Made by a program: the position numbers and the translations under genes. Shown piece by piece: positions 33,219-41,732 of a DNA stretch of 64,000 nucleotides (position 1 is its first letter; every line of letters starts with the position of its first letter). The notes below the pieces were generated by a model, which ran no database searches, was not told the DNA's origin, and saw only the letters and a program-made list of their open reading frames with translations. Source of the DNA: Actinomadura opuntiae (GTDB lineage Bacteria; Actinomycetota; Actinomycetes; Streptosporangiales; Streptosporangiaceae); NCBI RefSeq assembly GCF_030283205.1, contig NZ_JASNWF010000005.1:372001-436000 (forward strand). The letters run 5' to 3'.

Positions 33219-34553
33219 TCAGGGCGCGGGGGCGGAGCGGCGGATTCCGGGCAGGTCGTCGTCGCGGGGCGCGGCGACCTCGACGGGTTCGGCCGGCCCG
33301 TTCATCGCGGACAGGACGCCGCCGCGGACCTGGTTCCACGACAGCGACAGCATCGCGGCGACCGACAGCCCCGTGACGCCCGCGAGGGCCACCACCGTCT
33401 CGGGGCCGAGGAGCTGCGTCCCGGCGCCGCCGGCCAGGATGCCGAGGCCCTGGCCGGCGAGGATGCCGGACTGGGCGAGGCCGAACGCCTGGCCGCGCCC
33501 GGACGGCGGCACCGCCGCGACGAACGCCGCGTTCGCCGCGAGCTGGTAGGCGCTGCCCACGCCGGCCAGCGCCCACAGGACCACCACGCCCCACAGCGGC
33601 GGGTGCACCCCGGCGCCGACCAGCGGCAGGCAGGCGGCCATCGACATCCAGCCCATCAGCCGCAGCCGGTTCCCCGGCCGGACGAACCGGCTGAACAGGA
33701 ACGCGCCGATCACCATCCCGGTCGGCATCGCCGACATCAGCACCCCGACCGTCACCGCGCTGTCGTCGAACGTCGCCGCGTACGGGGCCGCGAGCCCCTC
33801 CGGCACCACGTAGAACGCGCACAGCCACGCGAACGCCACCAGCGACCGCAGCACCGGGTCGCCGAACACCAGCCGTGCCCCGTCGCGCGTCCCGCGCCAC
33901 AGGCCGAGCGACTCGCGCTCCCGGCGCTTCGGCGCGGCGCGCGGCCGCAGCCCGCCGACCAGGATCACCGCGGACATGCCGAACGTCAGCGCGTCCATCG
34001 CGAGGGCCTCGTACGGTCCGACCACGACAACGATCCAGCCGCCCGCCAGCGACCCGAGCATCTGCGTGCCCTGGTGGGTCATGTTGTTGATCGCCGTCCC
34101 GGCCACGTACCGGTCGCCCTCCAGCACGTCCGGCAGCACGGCGGCGCGCGCGGCGGTGAACGGCGCGCCCAGCAGCACGGTCGCGAACACCAGCAGGCAC
34201 AGCCCCGCGAACGGCATCTCGACCAGCGCCATCAGCGCCACCAGGCACGCCCGCAGCACGTCGCAGACGATCATCACGGTGCGGCGCGGGAACAGGTCGG
34301 CCAGCCCGGACAGCACCGGCCCGCCCACGATCGGCGGCAGGTACGTCATCGCGTAGGTGAGGGCGGTCAGCAGCGCCGAGTCGGTGCGGTGGTACACCAG
34401 CACGGCCAGCGCGACCTGCGCCAGCTGGTCCCCGACGAACGACAGCGCCTGCGCCAGCCAGAGGGCGCGGAACTCACCCACCGCGAACACCTCGCGGTAG
34501 GTCGCCTGCTCCTCCGCCGGACGCCGATGCCGGCCGGTCTGCCTTCCCGCCAC
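33219..34553 (-). CDS. MFS transporter
   Basis: 444 residues with about twelve hydrophobic segments. The N-terminal ALWLAQALSFVGDQLAQVALAVLVYHRT and the loop GLADLFPRRTVMIVCD (motif-A-like) are typical of drug/metabolite exporters of the MFS_3/enterobactin-exporter type. The GTG at 34553 is five bases after GGAG. The charged C-terminus is cytoplasmic. Substrate unknown; no adjacent regulator. Single gene. Confidence 0.93.
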   Translation of the reverse strand: MAGRQTGRHRRPAEEQATYREVFAVGEFRALWLAQALSFVGDQLAQVALAVLVYHRTDSALLTALTYAMTYLPPIVGGPVLSGLADLFPRRTVMIVCDVLRACLVALMALVEMPFAGLCLLVFATVLLGAPFTAARAAVLPDVLEGDRYVAGTAINNMTHQGTQMLGSLAGGWIVVVVGPYEALAMDALTFGMSAVILVGGLRPRAAPKRRERESLGLWRGTRDGARLVFGDPVLRSLVAFAWLCAFYVVPEGLAAPYAATFDDSAVTVGVLMSAMPTGMVIGAFLFSRFVRPGNRLRLMGWMSMAACLPLVGAGVHPPLWGVVVLWALAGVGSAYQLAANAAFVAAVPPSGRGQAFGLAQSGILAGQGLGILAGGAGTQLLGPETVVALAGVTGLSVAAMLSLSWNQVRGGVLSAMNGPAEPVEVAAPRDDDLPGIRRSAPAP

Positions 34554-34665
34554 GCGCGCTCCAGTTCGGCTCGTCCAGGGGTGGACGACCCTCCTATTAA
34601 CTCACGCTGCGTGGCAGTTATGTGACCTACCGTGCCCAATTATTGAAACCGGTTGCCGGGGAGGC

Positions 34666-35007
34666 TCAATACCCCAGCTCATGGAGCCGACGGTCATCAA
34701 TCCCGAAATGATGCGCGATCTCGTGAATCACCGTGATCCGCACCTCCGACACGACGTCGTCCTCGGTGTCGCAGATCCGGAGGATCTCCCGCCGGTAGAT
34801 CGAGATGTGATCGGGCAGGACGGCGCCGTACCAGTCACCGCGCTCGGTGAGGGGTACGCCTTGGTACAGGCCGAGCAGGCCGGGCTCCGGAGCGTCGTCC
34901 TCGACCACGATGACGACGTTGCGCATGTGCGCGGTCAGCTCGGCCGGGATGGTGTCGAGGGCCTCCCCGACGAGGTCCTCGAACGCCTCCCGCGACATCT
35001 CGATCAC
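34666..35007 (-). CDS. Zincin-like metallopeptidase family protein
   Basis: 113 residues of the small metallopeptidase family formerly DUF1025: MSREAFEDLVGEALDTIP, GLLGLYQGVPLTERGDWYG, DHISIYRREIL and the zinc motif HEIAHHFGIDD (HExxH plus a downstream Asp). I start at the GTG at 35007 (VIEMSREAF), as the family does; the ATG at 34998 is an alternative. The start lies only 31 bp from the divergent metallophosphoesterase start, so the promoters must overlap coding sequence. Confidence 0.9.
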   Translation of the reverse strand: MIEMSREAFEDLVGEALDTIPAELTAHMRNVVIVVEDDAPEPGLLGLYQGVPLTERGDWYGAVLPDHISIYRREILRICDTEDDVVSEVRITVIHEIAHHFGIDDRRLHELGY

Positions 35008-35038
35008 AGTGCCATTCTGCTCGACGGAAGGAGCATCG

Positions 35039-36625
35039 TTGCCGCCCCGGCCGACCGCCCTCGCCGCCCGGCTCCGCACCCTCGCCGCCCGCGCGGCCCG
35101 CGCGGCCCGCAGCCGCTGGGCGCGCGTCGTCCTCACCGTCGTCATCGGCCTCGCCGGCGGCTACGTCGGCCTCCTCGTCGGCGGACGCACCGTCACCCCC
35201 GTCGGGCCCGCGAACGTCCAGCTCGTCCTGCACCCGTCCCTGCACGGCGGCACCACCCTCGAACTGCCGCCGCTCGGCGCCGTCCGCCTCGACACCCACG
35301 CGGGACCGGTGTCGGTGGAGGCCCACCTCACCGACGTCCGCCCCGACCAGGTGCAGCGGCTCATCGAGGACGACTCCGCGCTCGACCGCCTCACCGACAA
35401 GATCGCCGACCAGATCCGGCACGGCGTGACCGTCCTGCTCATCCGCGCCGCCGTCCTCGCGCTGGTCTTCGCGTTCGTCGCCGCGCTGGTCCTGTTCCGC
35501 TCGTGGCGGCGCGCCCTCGCGGCCCTCGGCTCGTCCGCCGCCGACGTCCTCGCCCTCGCCCTCCTCGCCTGGACGACCTTCGACCCGCAGTCCGCCGCCG
35601 AGCCCCGCTACACCGGCCTGCTGGCCAACGCGCCCCAGGTCGTCGGCAACGCCGAGAGCGTCTTCACCCGCTTCTCCCACTACCGCGCCCAGCTCGCCCG
35701 CCTCGTCGGCAACGCCTCCAAGCTGTACGCGGCGACCTCCAGCCTCCCGACCTACGAGCCGGACCCGTCCACCATCCGCGTCCTGCACGTCTCCGACATC
35801 CACCTCAACCCGACCGCCTGGAACGTGATCAAGTCCGTCAGCGCCCAGTTCCGGGCCGACCTCGTCATCGACACCGGCGACCTCATGGACCACGGCAGCA
35901 AGCCCGAGGACAGGTTCGCCGGCTCCATCTCCGACCTGACGATCCCCTACGTCTACATCCGCGGCAACCACGACTCCAAGAGCACCCAGAAGGCCGTGGC
36001 CCGCCAGAAGAACGCGATCGTCCTCGACGACCGGACCCGCGAGGTGCAGGGCCTGCGCGTCTACGGCGTCGGCGACCCCCGCTTCACCCCCGACAAGAGC
36101 ACCCGCGACGACCTCGTCGGCTCCGACCAGGTCCGCGCCGAGGGCGGCGTCCTCGCCGACCGGCTCCGCAGGACCGGCACCACGCCCGACATCGTCCTCA
36201 CCCACGACCCCGCCGAGGGCGAGGCGTTCTCCGGCCTCACCCCGCTGGTCCTCTCCGGCCACCTGCACGCCCGCCAGACGAGGCTCCTCCCCACCGGCAC
36301 CCGCCTGTTCGTCCAGGGCTCCACCGGCGGCGCCGGCCTGCGGGGCCTCGAACACGAGCAGCCCACCCCCATCGAGCTGTCCGTCCTCTACTTCAACCGC
36401 GCCTCCCACCGCCTCCAGGGCTGGGACGACCTGCAGCTCGGCGGCCTCGGCCTCACCTCCGCCAAGATCGAGCGCCACCTGGAGCCCGACCCCGACCGCG
36501 CCGTCAAGCCGCAGCCCCCGGCCACCGCTCTGCCCGCCTCGCCGTCCGCGCCGTTCCCGTCCCGGTTCCCCTCCGACTGGCCGTCCCGCAGCCCGTCCCC
36601 CACCCCCACGCGCGAACCGGGGTAA
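35039..36625 (+). CDS. Membrane-anchored metallophosphoesterase
   Basis: 528 residues. An N-terminal basic stretch and membrane helix (VLTVVIGLAGGYVGLLVGG) precede an extracytoplasmic region, a second hydrophobic segment (VLLIRAAVLALVFAFVAALVLF) and the calcineurin-like phosphoesterase domain: VLHVSDIHLN, DLVIDTGDLMDHG, YIRGNHDS, VLTHDP and SGHLHARQ. All five metal-ligand blocks are present. The C-terminal 45 residues are Pro/Ser-rich. AAGGAG at 35028-35033 sits five bases before a TTG at 35039, which I take as the start. Substrate unknown. Confidence 0.93.
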   Translation: MPPRPTALAARLRTLAARAARAARSRWARVVLTVVIGLAGGYVGLLVGGRTVTPVGPANVQLVLHPSLHGGTTLELPPLGAVRLDTHAGPVSVEAHLTDVRPDQVQRLIEDDSALDRLTDKIADQIRHGVTVLLIRAAVLALVFAFVAALVLFRSWRRALAALGSSAADVLALALLAWTTFDPQSAAEPRYTGLLANAPQVVGNAESVFTRFSHYRAQLARLVGNASKLYAATSSLPTYEPDPSTIRVLHVSDIHLNPTAWNVIKSVSAQFRADLVIDTGDLMDHGSKPEDRFAGSISDLTIPYVYIRGNHDSKSTQKAVARQKNAIVLDDRTREVQGLRVYGVGDPRFTPDKSTRDDLVGSDQVRAEGGVLADRLRRTGTTPDIVLTHDPAEGEAFSGLTPLVLSGHLHARQTRLLPTGTRLFVQGSTGGAGLRGLEHEQPTPIELSVLYFNRASHRLQGWDDLQLGGLGLTSAKIERHLEPDPDRAVKPQPPATALPASPSAPFPSRFPSDWPSRSPSPTPTREPG

Positions 36626-36659
36626 CCGTTTGCGCACCGCCCCGCCATGTCCTCTACAC

Positions 36660-36687
36660 TTGACCGGGTTGAGTGGCAGCGTTATCG
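36660..36687 (+). promoter_or_regulatory. Possible promoter of tRNA-Glu
   Basis: TTGACC at 36660-36665 is followed after 16 nt by TTATCG, about 10 nt before the tRNA 5' end. The -10 is poor, but position and -35 fit a stable-RNA promoter. Confidence 0.4.
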
Positions 36688-36696
36688 CCACCACGG

Positions 36697-36769
36697 GCCC
36701 CCTTCGTCTAGCGGCCTAGGACGCCGCCCTTTCAAGGCGGTAGCGCCGGTTCGAATCCGGTAGGGGGTA
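36697..36769 (+). tRNA. tRNA-Glu (anticodon TTC)
   Basis: A 73-nt cloverleaf. The acceptor stem GCCCCCT pairs with AGGGGGT (first pair G-U), the D-loop contains TAGCGGCCTAGGA, the anticodon stem GCCGC/GGCGG carries loop CTTTCAA with TTC at positions 34-36, and the T arm is CCGG-TTCGAAT-CCGG. The discriminator is A; CCA is not encoded. No integrated element is seen at its 3' end. Confidence 0.96.
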
Positions 36770-36862
36770 CTTCGGGAACCGCGCGCGTTCGGCGAGTATC
36801 AGGACGACGATCTCTGCGATTGGGCCGCCGCGCTCACCGGTCAGGTCGTTCGACCGCCTTTG

Positions 36863-37558
36863 CTACTCATGACCGCGGGTGCGCCCCATGCCGCTGAGGC
36901 GACGGCGGAGTTGCGCGCCCGGTCCGGCATGCCCCCCGTGGCCTGCCGGCTGTCGGCCGTCGTGGCGCGGGCGTTCCTGGTCCTCCCACTGGGGAGCGGC
37001 GGTCGAGCCGTGAGCGCGGTCTTCTGCCGGGGCGGCGCGTTCCCTCTCCACTTGTCCCGCCTCGGCTCGCCGCGCCTCTCGCACGCCGACGACCAGGAAG
37101 CGCCCCAGAGCCACGGCCGCGAGCATGATGACGACGGCGCCGAGGCCCTGGAAGAACGACAGCTGTTCGGCGATCTGGCGCGTCTGGCCGCCGAGCGGCC
37201 TGCCCGCGCCGGCGTTCCACAGTGGAGCGATCGTGGTGCCCACGACGAACCACAGGCCGCCGAGGGCGGCCAGCCAGGAACCGAGCACCGCGACCGGGCG
37301 GTTGGCGCTGGCCAGCAGGAACAGCCCGCCCACGAACACCGCGACCGCCGGAAGGATGGACAGCACCAGGCGGTCGGAGTTGTAGACCCATGCGTCGCCC
37401 GACCCGAACCCGAAGTCGAAGTAGGGGCCGACGAACGGAATGAACCCTCCCCACAGCGCCAGCAGCGTCAGCAGCAGGCCGTTGAGCAGGCCCCGGCTGC
37501 GCGGAGTCTTCAGCATCCCCGACATGCGGGTGCGCGGCGTGCTCCTGCTCCCCGTCAT
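36863..37558 (-). CDS. Integral membrane protein (unknown)
   Basis: 231 residues with four membrane segments: GLLLTLLALWGGFIPFVGPYF, LVLSILPAVAVFVGGLFLLAS, PVAVLGSWLAALGGLWFVVGTTIAPLW and FFQGLGAVVIMLAAVALGRFLVVG. The last 60 residues are charged and disordered. GGGAGGG lies five bases before the ATG at 37558. No family is recognised; the fold resembles small stress-associated membrane proteins of actinomycetes. It begins the stress/membrane region. Confidence 0.82.
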   Translation of the reverse strand: MTGSRSTPRTRMSGMLKTPRSRGLLNGLLLTLLALWGGFIPFVGPYFDFGFGSGDAWVYNSDRLVLSILPAVAVFVGGLFLLASANRPVAVLGSWLAALGGLWFVVGTTIAPLWNAGAGRPLGGQTRQIAEQLSFFQGLGAVVIMLAAVALGRFLVVGVREARRAEAGQVERERAAPAEDRAHGSTAAPQWEDQERPRHDGRQPAGHGGHAGPGAQLRRRLSGMGRTRGHE

Positions 37559-37659
37559 AGGAACCCTCCCCGGTTAGGTCGAATTGCCCAATTTTGTGCC
37601 GTTTAGACGGTCTACCCGGTGCGCCACCGCACGACGGGCACGGCCGCGCAAAGACTCGG

Positions 37660-38664
37660 TCACGACGGGCTCGGCGGGGTCGTGCGGCGGTGGCCGCGAT
37701 CGGGCCAGTGGACGTCGGTGGCCCAGCCGAGGCGCTCGAAGAGGCGGATCAGTTCGGCGGACAGGTCGATCTGACCGGGTTCGCGGCCGTGCCGGGCGCA
37801 GGACGGGTCGGAGTGGTGGCCGTTGTGCCAGCTCTCCCCGAACGAGGGCAGGGCCAGCGGCCACAGGTCGGTGGAGCGGTCGTGGCGGCGGGTGGGGTGC
37901 GGGCGCGTGCCGATCATGTGGCACAGGGAGTTGATGCTCCAGGTGACGTGCTGCAGCAGCGCGACACGGATCAGCCCGGCCCACAGGAAGGCGGTCACCC
38001 CTGCGTGCCAGCTGCCGGCGAGTGCCCATCCGGCCGCGAACGGCAGTGTCAGCGACAGTGCGCACAGCGCGGGGAAGGCCCGTCCCACGCGCATCATGGC
38101 CGGGTCGGCTCGCAGGTCGGGGGCGTAGCGGCGGGTGGCGGTGGGATCGTTCGCGAACATCCAGCCCAGGTGGGCGTGCGCCAGACCGCGGAGCTGCCCC
38201 CGCAGCCCGGTGCCGTACCGGTAGGGGGAGTGGGGGTCGCCGGGACGGTCGGTGAAGGCGTGGTGGCGCCGGTGGATCGCGACCCAGTCGATCACGCCGC
38301 CCTGGAAGCTCATCGACCCGGCGACGGCCAGGGCGACCCTCAGCCATCGGCGGGCGGTGAAGCTGCGGTGGGTGATCAGCCGGTGGAACCCCACCGTCAC
38401 GCCCAGGCCCGTCACCGTGTACAGGGCCAGGCCGAGCAGCACGTCGGTGACGGTGATCGCGCGTCCCCAGGCCAGCCACACCCCGGCCGCCAGCGCGGCC
38501 GGCGGCGCCACCACGATCGCCCCGGTCAGCGCCATCTGGACGCGCTGGGCGCCCGTCCGGGGCGCCGCGGCTTCGGGGCGAAAGGCGGCGGTGCCGTCAT
38601 AAGGGTCGTCGCGGCGGGGCCGCCGTTCTCTCGGTCGTAGAGCAATGACCTGATCGGTGCTCAT
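37660..38664 (-). CDS. Acyl-CoA/acyl-lipid delta-9-type desaturase
   Basis: 334 residues with the three histidine boxes of membrane desaturases: HRLITHRSF, HRRHHAFTD and SWHNGHHSDP, plus four hydrophobic segments. It introduces a double bond into saturated acyl chains in the membrane using O2 and reduced ferredoxin-type donors. I start at the ATG at 38664 (MSTDQVIALRP), preceded by GAGGGG; the longer frame to 38724 is unsupported. Upstream on the minus strand is a GTTTCC-N16-CCTTGACTA element, a possible alternative-sigma promoter shared with the divergent GlsB-like gene region. A second, different desaturase lies at 43790-44887. Confidence 0.94.
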   Translation of the reverse strand: MSTDQVIALRPRERRPRRDDPYDGTAAFRPEAAAPRTGAQRVQMALTGAIVVAPPAALAAGVWLAWGRAITVTDVLLGLALYTVTGLGVTVGFHRLITHRSFTARRWLRVALAVAGSMSFQGGVIDWVAIHRRHHAFTDRPGDPHSPYRYGTGLRGQLRGLAHAHLGWMFANDPTATRRYAPDLRADPAMMRVGRAFPALCALSLTLPFAAGWALAGSWHAGVTAFLWAGLIRVALLQHVTWSINSLCHMIGTRPHPTRRHDRSTDLWPLALPSFGESWHNGHHSDPSCARHGREPGQIDLSAELIRLFERLGWATDVHWPDRGHRRTTPPSPS

Positions 38665-38776
38665 GAGCCCCTCATCCGGCAGCGAGACGATTGCTGGCCC
38701 CGGGGCGGCCCGCCTTCGGACCATCGGGCGACCCCGGGATATCGGCGCGGCCTCCAGCGGATGGCCGACCGTCTCT

Positions 38777-38807
38777 TAGTCAAGGCCACCGGCCGGTCAT
38801 TGGAAAC
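38777..38807 (-). promoter_or_regulatory. GTTTCC-N16 promoter-like element (desaturase)
   Basis: Read on the minus strand: GTTTCC (38802-38807), 16 nt, then CCTTGACTA (38777-38785), about 110 nt upstream of the desaturase start. Spacing is identical to three + strand copies at 38906, 46362 and 48269. This copy is the weakest at the second block. Confidence 0.45.
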
Positions 38808-38905
38808 GGGCGATTCGCGCAAAGGTCATCACCAGGGCCGATCACCTGACTTCCGACGCCCAGGCGGTCATCGGTCGCGGTGATGACACTTGTCGCGGAT
38901 CGGCT

Positions 38906-38936
38906 GTTTCCCGCCCGGCGCCGGCGGGATTGGCTG
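38906..38936 (+). promoter_or_regulatory. GTTTCC-N16 promoter-like element (GlsB-like gene)
   Basis: GTTTCC (38906-38911), 16 nt, then GATTGGCTG (38928-38936). The pattern resembles actinobacterial sigma-B-type promoters (GTTT ... GGGTA-like). A hairpin TTTCCGC-gctcct-GCGGAAA (38958-38977) lies in the following leader. Confidence 0.5.
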
Positions 38937-39063
38937 AGGGGTGAACGAGCGGCCCCCTTTCCGCGCTCCTGCGGAAAAACGTATCCCGGGGCCCCTGCCT
39001 CGACCGGTCCGGAAGACCGTTTCCCGGCAGCCACCGATTCAAGGCTCGTCTAGGAGTTCGGTC

Positions 39064-39405
39064 ATGGGCATCATCGCCTGGATCATCCTCGGCCTGGTCG
39101 CCGGAGTGATCGCCAAATTCATCACCCCCGGCAGGGACCACCAAGGACTGATCGTCACCACTCTGATCGGCGTCGCCGGAGCACTGCTGGGCGGCTTCCT
39201 CGCCACCCGGTTGTTCAACGTCGACGGCGTCCAGGGATTCTTCAACATCTCCACCTGGATCACCGCCATCGCCGGAGCCGTGCTCCTGCTCCTCGCCTAC
39301 CACCTCATCACCGCACGCCGCGCCGGACACGGCGGGCGCGGGAACGGCGGACGCCGGAACGGCCAGCGCTCCGGCCGCTCGCGCAGCTGGGCAGGCCGCA
39401 GGTGA
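39064..39405 (+). CDS. GlsB/YeaQ/YmgE family stress membrane protein
   Basis: 113 residues. MGIIAWIILGLVAGVIAKFITPG opens the transglycosylase-associated-protein family, followed by GLIVTTLIGVAGALLGGFLATRLF and ITAIAGAVLLLLAYHLITARR: three helices with G-rich packing faces. The tail is Arg/Gly-rich and longer than usual. AGGAG lies seven bases upstream. These proteins are small general-stress membrane proteins, fitting the candidate stress promoter upstream. Confidence 0.95.
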   Translation: MGIIAWIILGLVAGVIAKFITPGRDHQGLIVTTLIGVAGALLGGFLATRLFNVDGVQGFFNISTWITAIAGAVLLLLAYHLITARRAGHGGRGNGGRRNGQRSGRSRSWAGRR

Positions 39406-39602
39406 GACGGCCCCCGTGGCGGCGGACCATGGCGGCCCGAACACCGATGGACCCGCGCTCCGGCCCCGCCTCCGGCGAGTGCGGCGCGTAATGCCCATCG
39501 CCGGCGGAATCGCCGCCCTGGCGTCCTCGACCAGGGCGGCGAGTCCGGCACACCGGGCTACCGCAGACCAAATCGATGCGCCATTTACTGCAGGGCTATC
39601 TC

Positions 39603-40184
39603 ATGCACACCGAACCAAGGCATACCGAACCGCTGCACACCGAACCATTGCGAACCGAGCCAGAACACACTGAACCATTACATAGCGAACCAGAAGCACC
39701 CGACAGCTACGCACCGGCGTTCAGTGCGTCCGACGAAACCGCGTCGCAACAGCGTCGCCGCTGGGTTCGGAACGCCTTCGAGCAGGCCGCTTGGAGGCGG
39801 GCTCAGCAGCGCCGCCGCTGGGCACGCGACGCCGACCAGGGGGCCGCCCGGATCCGCGCTCAACGCCTCCGCCGGCAGGGGGCCCGGGTTTCGGCCGGCC
39901 GATCCCGCCCGCGGGTGTTCGCCCCGACGGCCGAGACACCGGCGGGCCGCCCCGCCGCGAGCGGACCGGTGGCGGCCGGGCCGGGGACGAAGGCGCGCGC
40001 TTTCATCTTCCGGACGGCCGGGATCACCGATGACGGCCGCCGCCTCCCCGCGGTCTTCCGGGAAGCGCTCCGGCGCGTCCATCCCGATTCCGCCGAGAAC
40101 CGCGCCGCGACCCCGGACGGCCCGACGATCGAACTCCTCCAGCGGGCCCGCAAGGACCTGAAGGACGCGGGACTGTGGTCATAG
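39603..40184 (+). CDS. HTEP-repeat protein with J-domain-like HPD segment
   Basis: 193 residues. The N-terminus is a five-residue repeat: HTEPR, HTEPL, HTEPL, RTEPE, HTEPL, HSEPE. A basic Arg/Gln/Trp segment follows with a repeated pattern RRRWxRxA. The C-terminal 60 residues (VFREALRRVHPDSAENRA then TIELLQRARKDLKDAG) resemble helices II-III of a DnaJ J domain including the HPD motif, but helix I is not evident. GGGC seven bases before the ATG at 39603 is a modest ribosome site; ATG 39576 is the alternative. If the HPD is real it could recruit an Hsp70. It precedes a small Ser/Thr kinase gene by 68 nt. Confidence 0.65.
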   Translation: MHTEPRHTEPLHTEPLRTEPEHTEPLHSEPEAPDSYAPAFSASDETASQQRRRWVRNAFEQAAWRRAQQRRRWARDADQGAARIRAQRLRRQGARVSAGRSRPRVFAPTAETPAGRPAASGPVAAGPGTKARAFIFRTAGITDDGRRLPAVFREALRRVHPDSAENRAATPDGPTIELLQRARKDLKDAGLWS

Positions 40185-40252
40185 GCCCACCGAGCCGTTC
40201 CCATGCTCCTGCGGAAGGCGTACCGCGCACGGCATGACGGGAGTGGGACATC

Positions 40253-41077
40253 ATGGAGCCGCTGCGACCCGGCGACCCACCACGGCTCGGCGGTTTTCGG
40301 ATCCTCGGGCGGCTGGGCGAGGGCGGCCAGGGGATGGTCTATCTCGGCGAGACCGGCGCTGGGAAGCCGGTCGCCGTCAAGGTGATGCACCGCGCCGATG
40401 ACGAGCGGGCACGGGCGAGGTTCGCCCGCGAGGCGGCCATGGCACAGCGCGTGGCGGGTTCTTGCACCGCCACCGTGCTTGCCGCCGAAGCCGACGGCGA
40501 TCGCCCCTTCATCGTGTGCGAGTACATCGCCGGACCCTCGCTCCGGGAGCTGGTCCGCCGGCAGGGTCCGCGCCACAGCGGCGAACTGGACCGGCTGGCG
40601 CTGGGCACGGCCGCCGCTCTGGCGGCCGTGCATCAGGCCGGCATCGTGCACCGCGACTTCAAGCCGTCCAACGTGCTGATCGGCCCGGACGGGCCCCGGG
40701 TGATCGACTTCGGTATCGCGCGGGCGCTGGAGGCGAGCACGAGCGCCACCAGCCAGGTGATCGGCACCCCCTCCTACATGGCCCCCGAGCAGTTCTTCGG
40801 CGAACGCGCCGGGCCGCCCGCCGACATGTTCGCCTGGGCCACCACGATGGCCTACGCGGCGAACGGATCCCCCGCCTTCGGCGACGACACGATTCCGGCC
40901 GTGATGCAGCGGATCCTCAACGAGGACCCCGAACTGGGCCGGCTGTCGGGACGGCTGCGCGCCCTGGCCACCGCGTGCCTGGCCAAGGATCCGGCCCTGC
41001 GGCCCGACGCCGGCCGGGTGATGCGCGACCTGTCTTCGGCCGGTGCCGGTTCCCGGCGCGCGTTCGCGCCCGGGTGA
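40253..41077 (+). CDS. Small Ser/Thr protein kinase (Pkn type)
   Basis: 274 residues, essentially the kinase domain alone. Gly loop LGEGGQGMVYLG (21-32), catalytic lysine K43 (AVKVM), HRDFKPSNVL (catalytic loop), DFGIARAL, GTPSYMAPEQF (activation segment end) and DMFAWATTMAYAANG. All catalytic residues are present. Unlike most Hanks-type kinases there is no membrane helix or sensor domain, so it is probably cytosolic. GGGAG-type ribosome site. The N-terminal half is very like that of the large WD40 kinase at 55226-58834. Confidence 0.95.
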   Translation: MEPLRPGDPPRLGGFRILGRLGEGGQGMVYLGETGAGKPVAVKVMHRADDERARARFAREAAMAQRVAGSCTATVLAAEADGDRPFIVCEYIAGPSLRELVRRQGPRHSGELDRLALGTAAALAAVHQAGIVHRDFKPSNVLIGPDGPRVIDFGIARALEASTSATSQVIGTPSYMAPEQFFGERAGPPADMFAWATTMAYAANGSPAFGDDTIPAVMQRILNEDPELGRLSGRLRALATACLAKDPALRPDAGRVMRDLSSAGAGSRRAFAPG

Positions 41078-41219
41078 AGGCCGCCGGCGATCCCTGCCGC
41101 CGCGGGTCCCGCGTCGCGGGTCCCGCGTCGCGGTTCGCCGATCGGTCCGGGCGCCCGGCACGAGAGGGCCGGTATGCGGCGTCGCCGCATACCGGCCGTG
41201 TTCACGCCGCTGGGGCGGC

Positions 41220-41729
41220 TCAGAGGGCGAGGATCTGGTCCAGCATCTGGTGGTACCGCCGCAGCCCGATACGGAGCCGCTCGGTGTCGCCGCTGGAGAT
41301 CTCCTGCTCGAGCGTCTGCTTGCGCGCTTCGAGCGCGCTCGCCAGCAGGCTCACCACTTCGTCGTTGAGTTCGCGCGCCTGACGCAGAGCCTGGTGGGGG
41401 TCGTCGACGAAGGCGGCCTGCAGGTCATGCCAGCGCTGCTGGATCTCCGTGGTGTGCCGGCTCTCGAACAGCGATCCGAGACCTTCCGTCCCGCCGTTCG
41501 TCGGGGCGCCCTCCGCGCCCCCGTCATCGCGGCCCTGCGCCCCGGTCTCCTCGGTCGGGCGCTCGGTCGGGCGCTCGGTCGGGCGCTCGGTCGGGTTCTC
41601 CACGGCGCTCTCGTCGTCGCTCGCGGACGGTCCTCGGGGCCCGGTCTCGGCCGGCTTGTCCGCGGAGCCTTCCGCGAGGTCCTCCACGGCGGTGGACCTC
41701 TCCGGCGTGAGGCGGTCGTACTGGGTCAT
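41220..41729 (-). CDS. Acidic protein with TERP repeats and coiled-coil tail
   Basis: 169 residues. The first 85 are acidic and disordered and contain NPTERPTERPTERPTEE, encoded by four 12-nt tandem repeats. The C-terminal half (LFESRHTTEIQQRWHDLQAAFVDDPHQALRQARELNDEVVSLLASAL) is a helical domain strongly resembling the C-terminal domain of its upstream partner (RLQERFVDAPEDALSGADRLIRRVMA), so the two genes probably arose by duplication. It starts 3 nt after the stop of that gene, with AAGGATGG as ribosome site. Function unknown. Confidence 0.85.
   Translation of the reverse strand: MTQYDRLTPERSTAVEDLAEGSADKPAETGPRGPSASDDESAVENPTERPTERPTERPTEETGAQGRDDGGAEGAPTNGGTEGLGSLFESRHTTEIQQRWHDLQAAFVDDPHQALRQARELNDEVVSLLASALEARKQTLEQEISSGDTERLRIGLRRYHQMLDQILAL
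41553..41600. repeat. 12-nt tandem repeat inside the TERP gene
   Basis: Four copies of GGTCGGGCGCTC (the last GGTCGGGTTCTC) starting at 41553, 41565, 41577 and 41589. On the minus strand each unit encodes four residues (T-E-R-P). In-frame copy-number change would be tolerated. Confidence 0.9.
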
Positions 41730-41732
41730 GGT

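Noticed and set aside
36697-37560. Integrated element at tRNA-Glu
   Set aside because: No integrase, no repeated tRNA 3' end and no compositional shift downstream.
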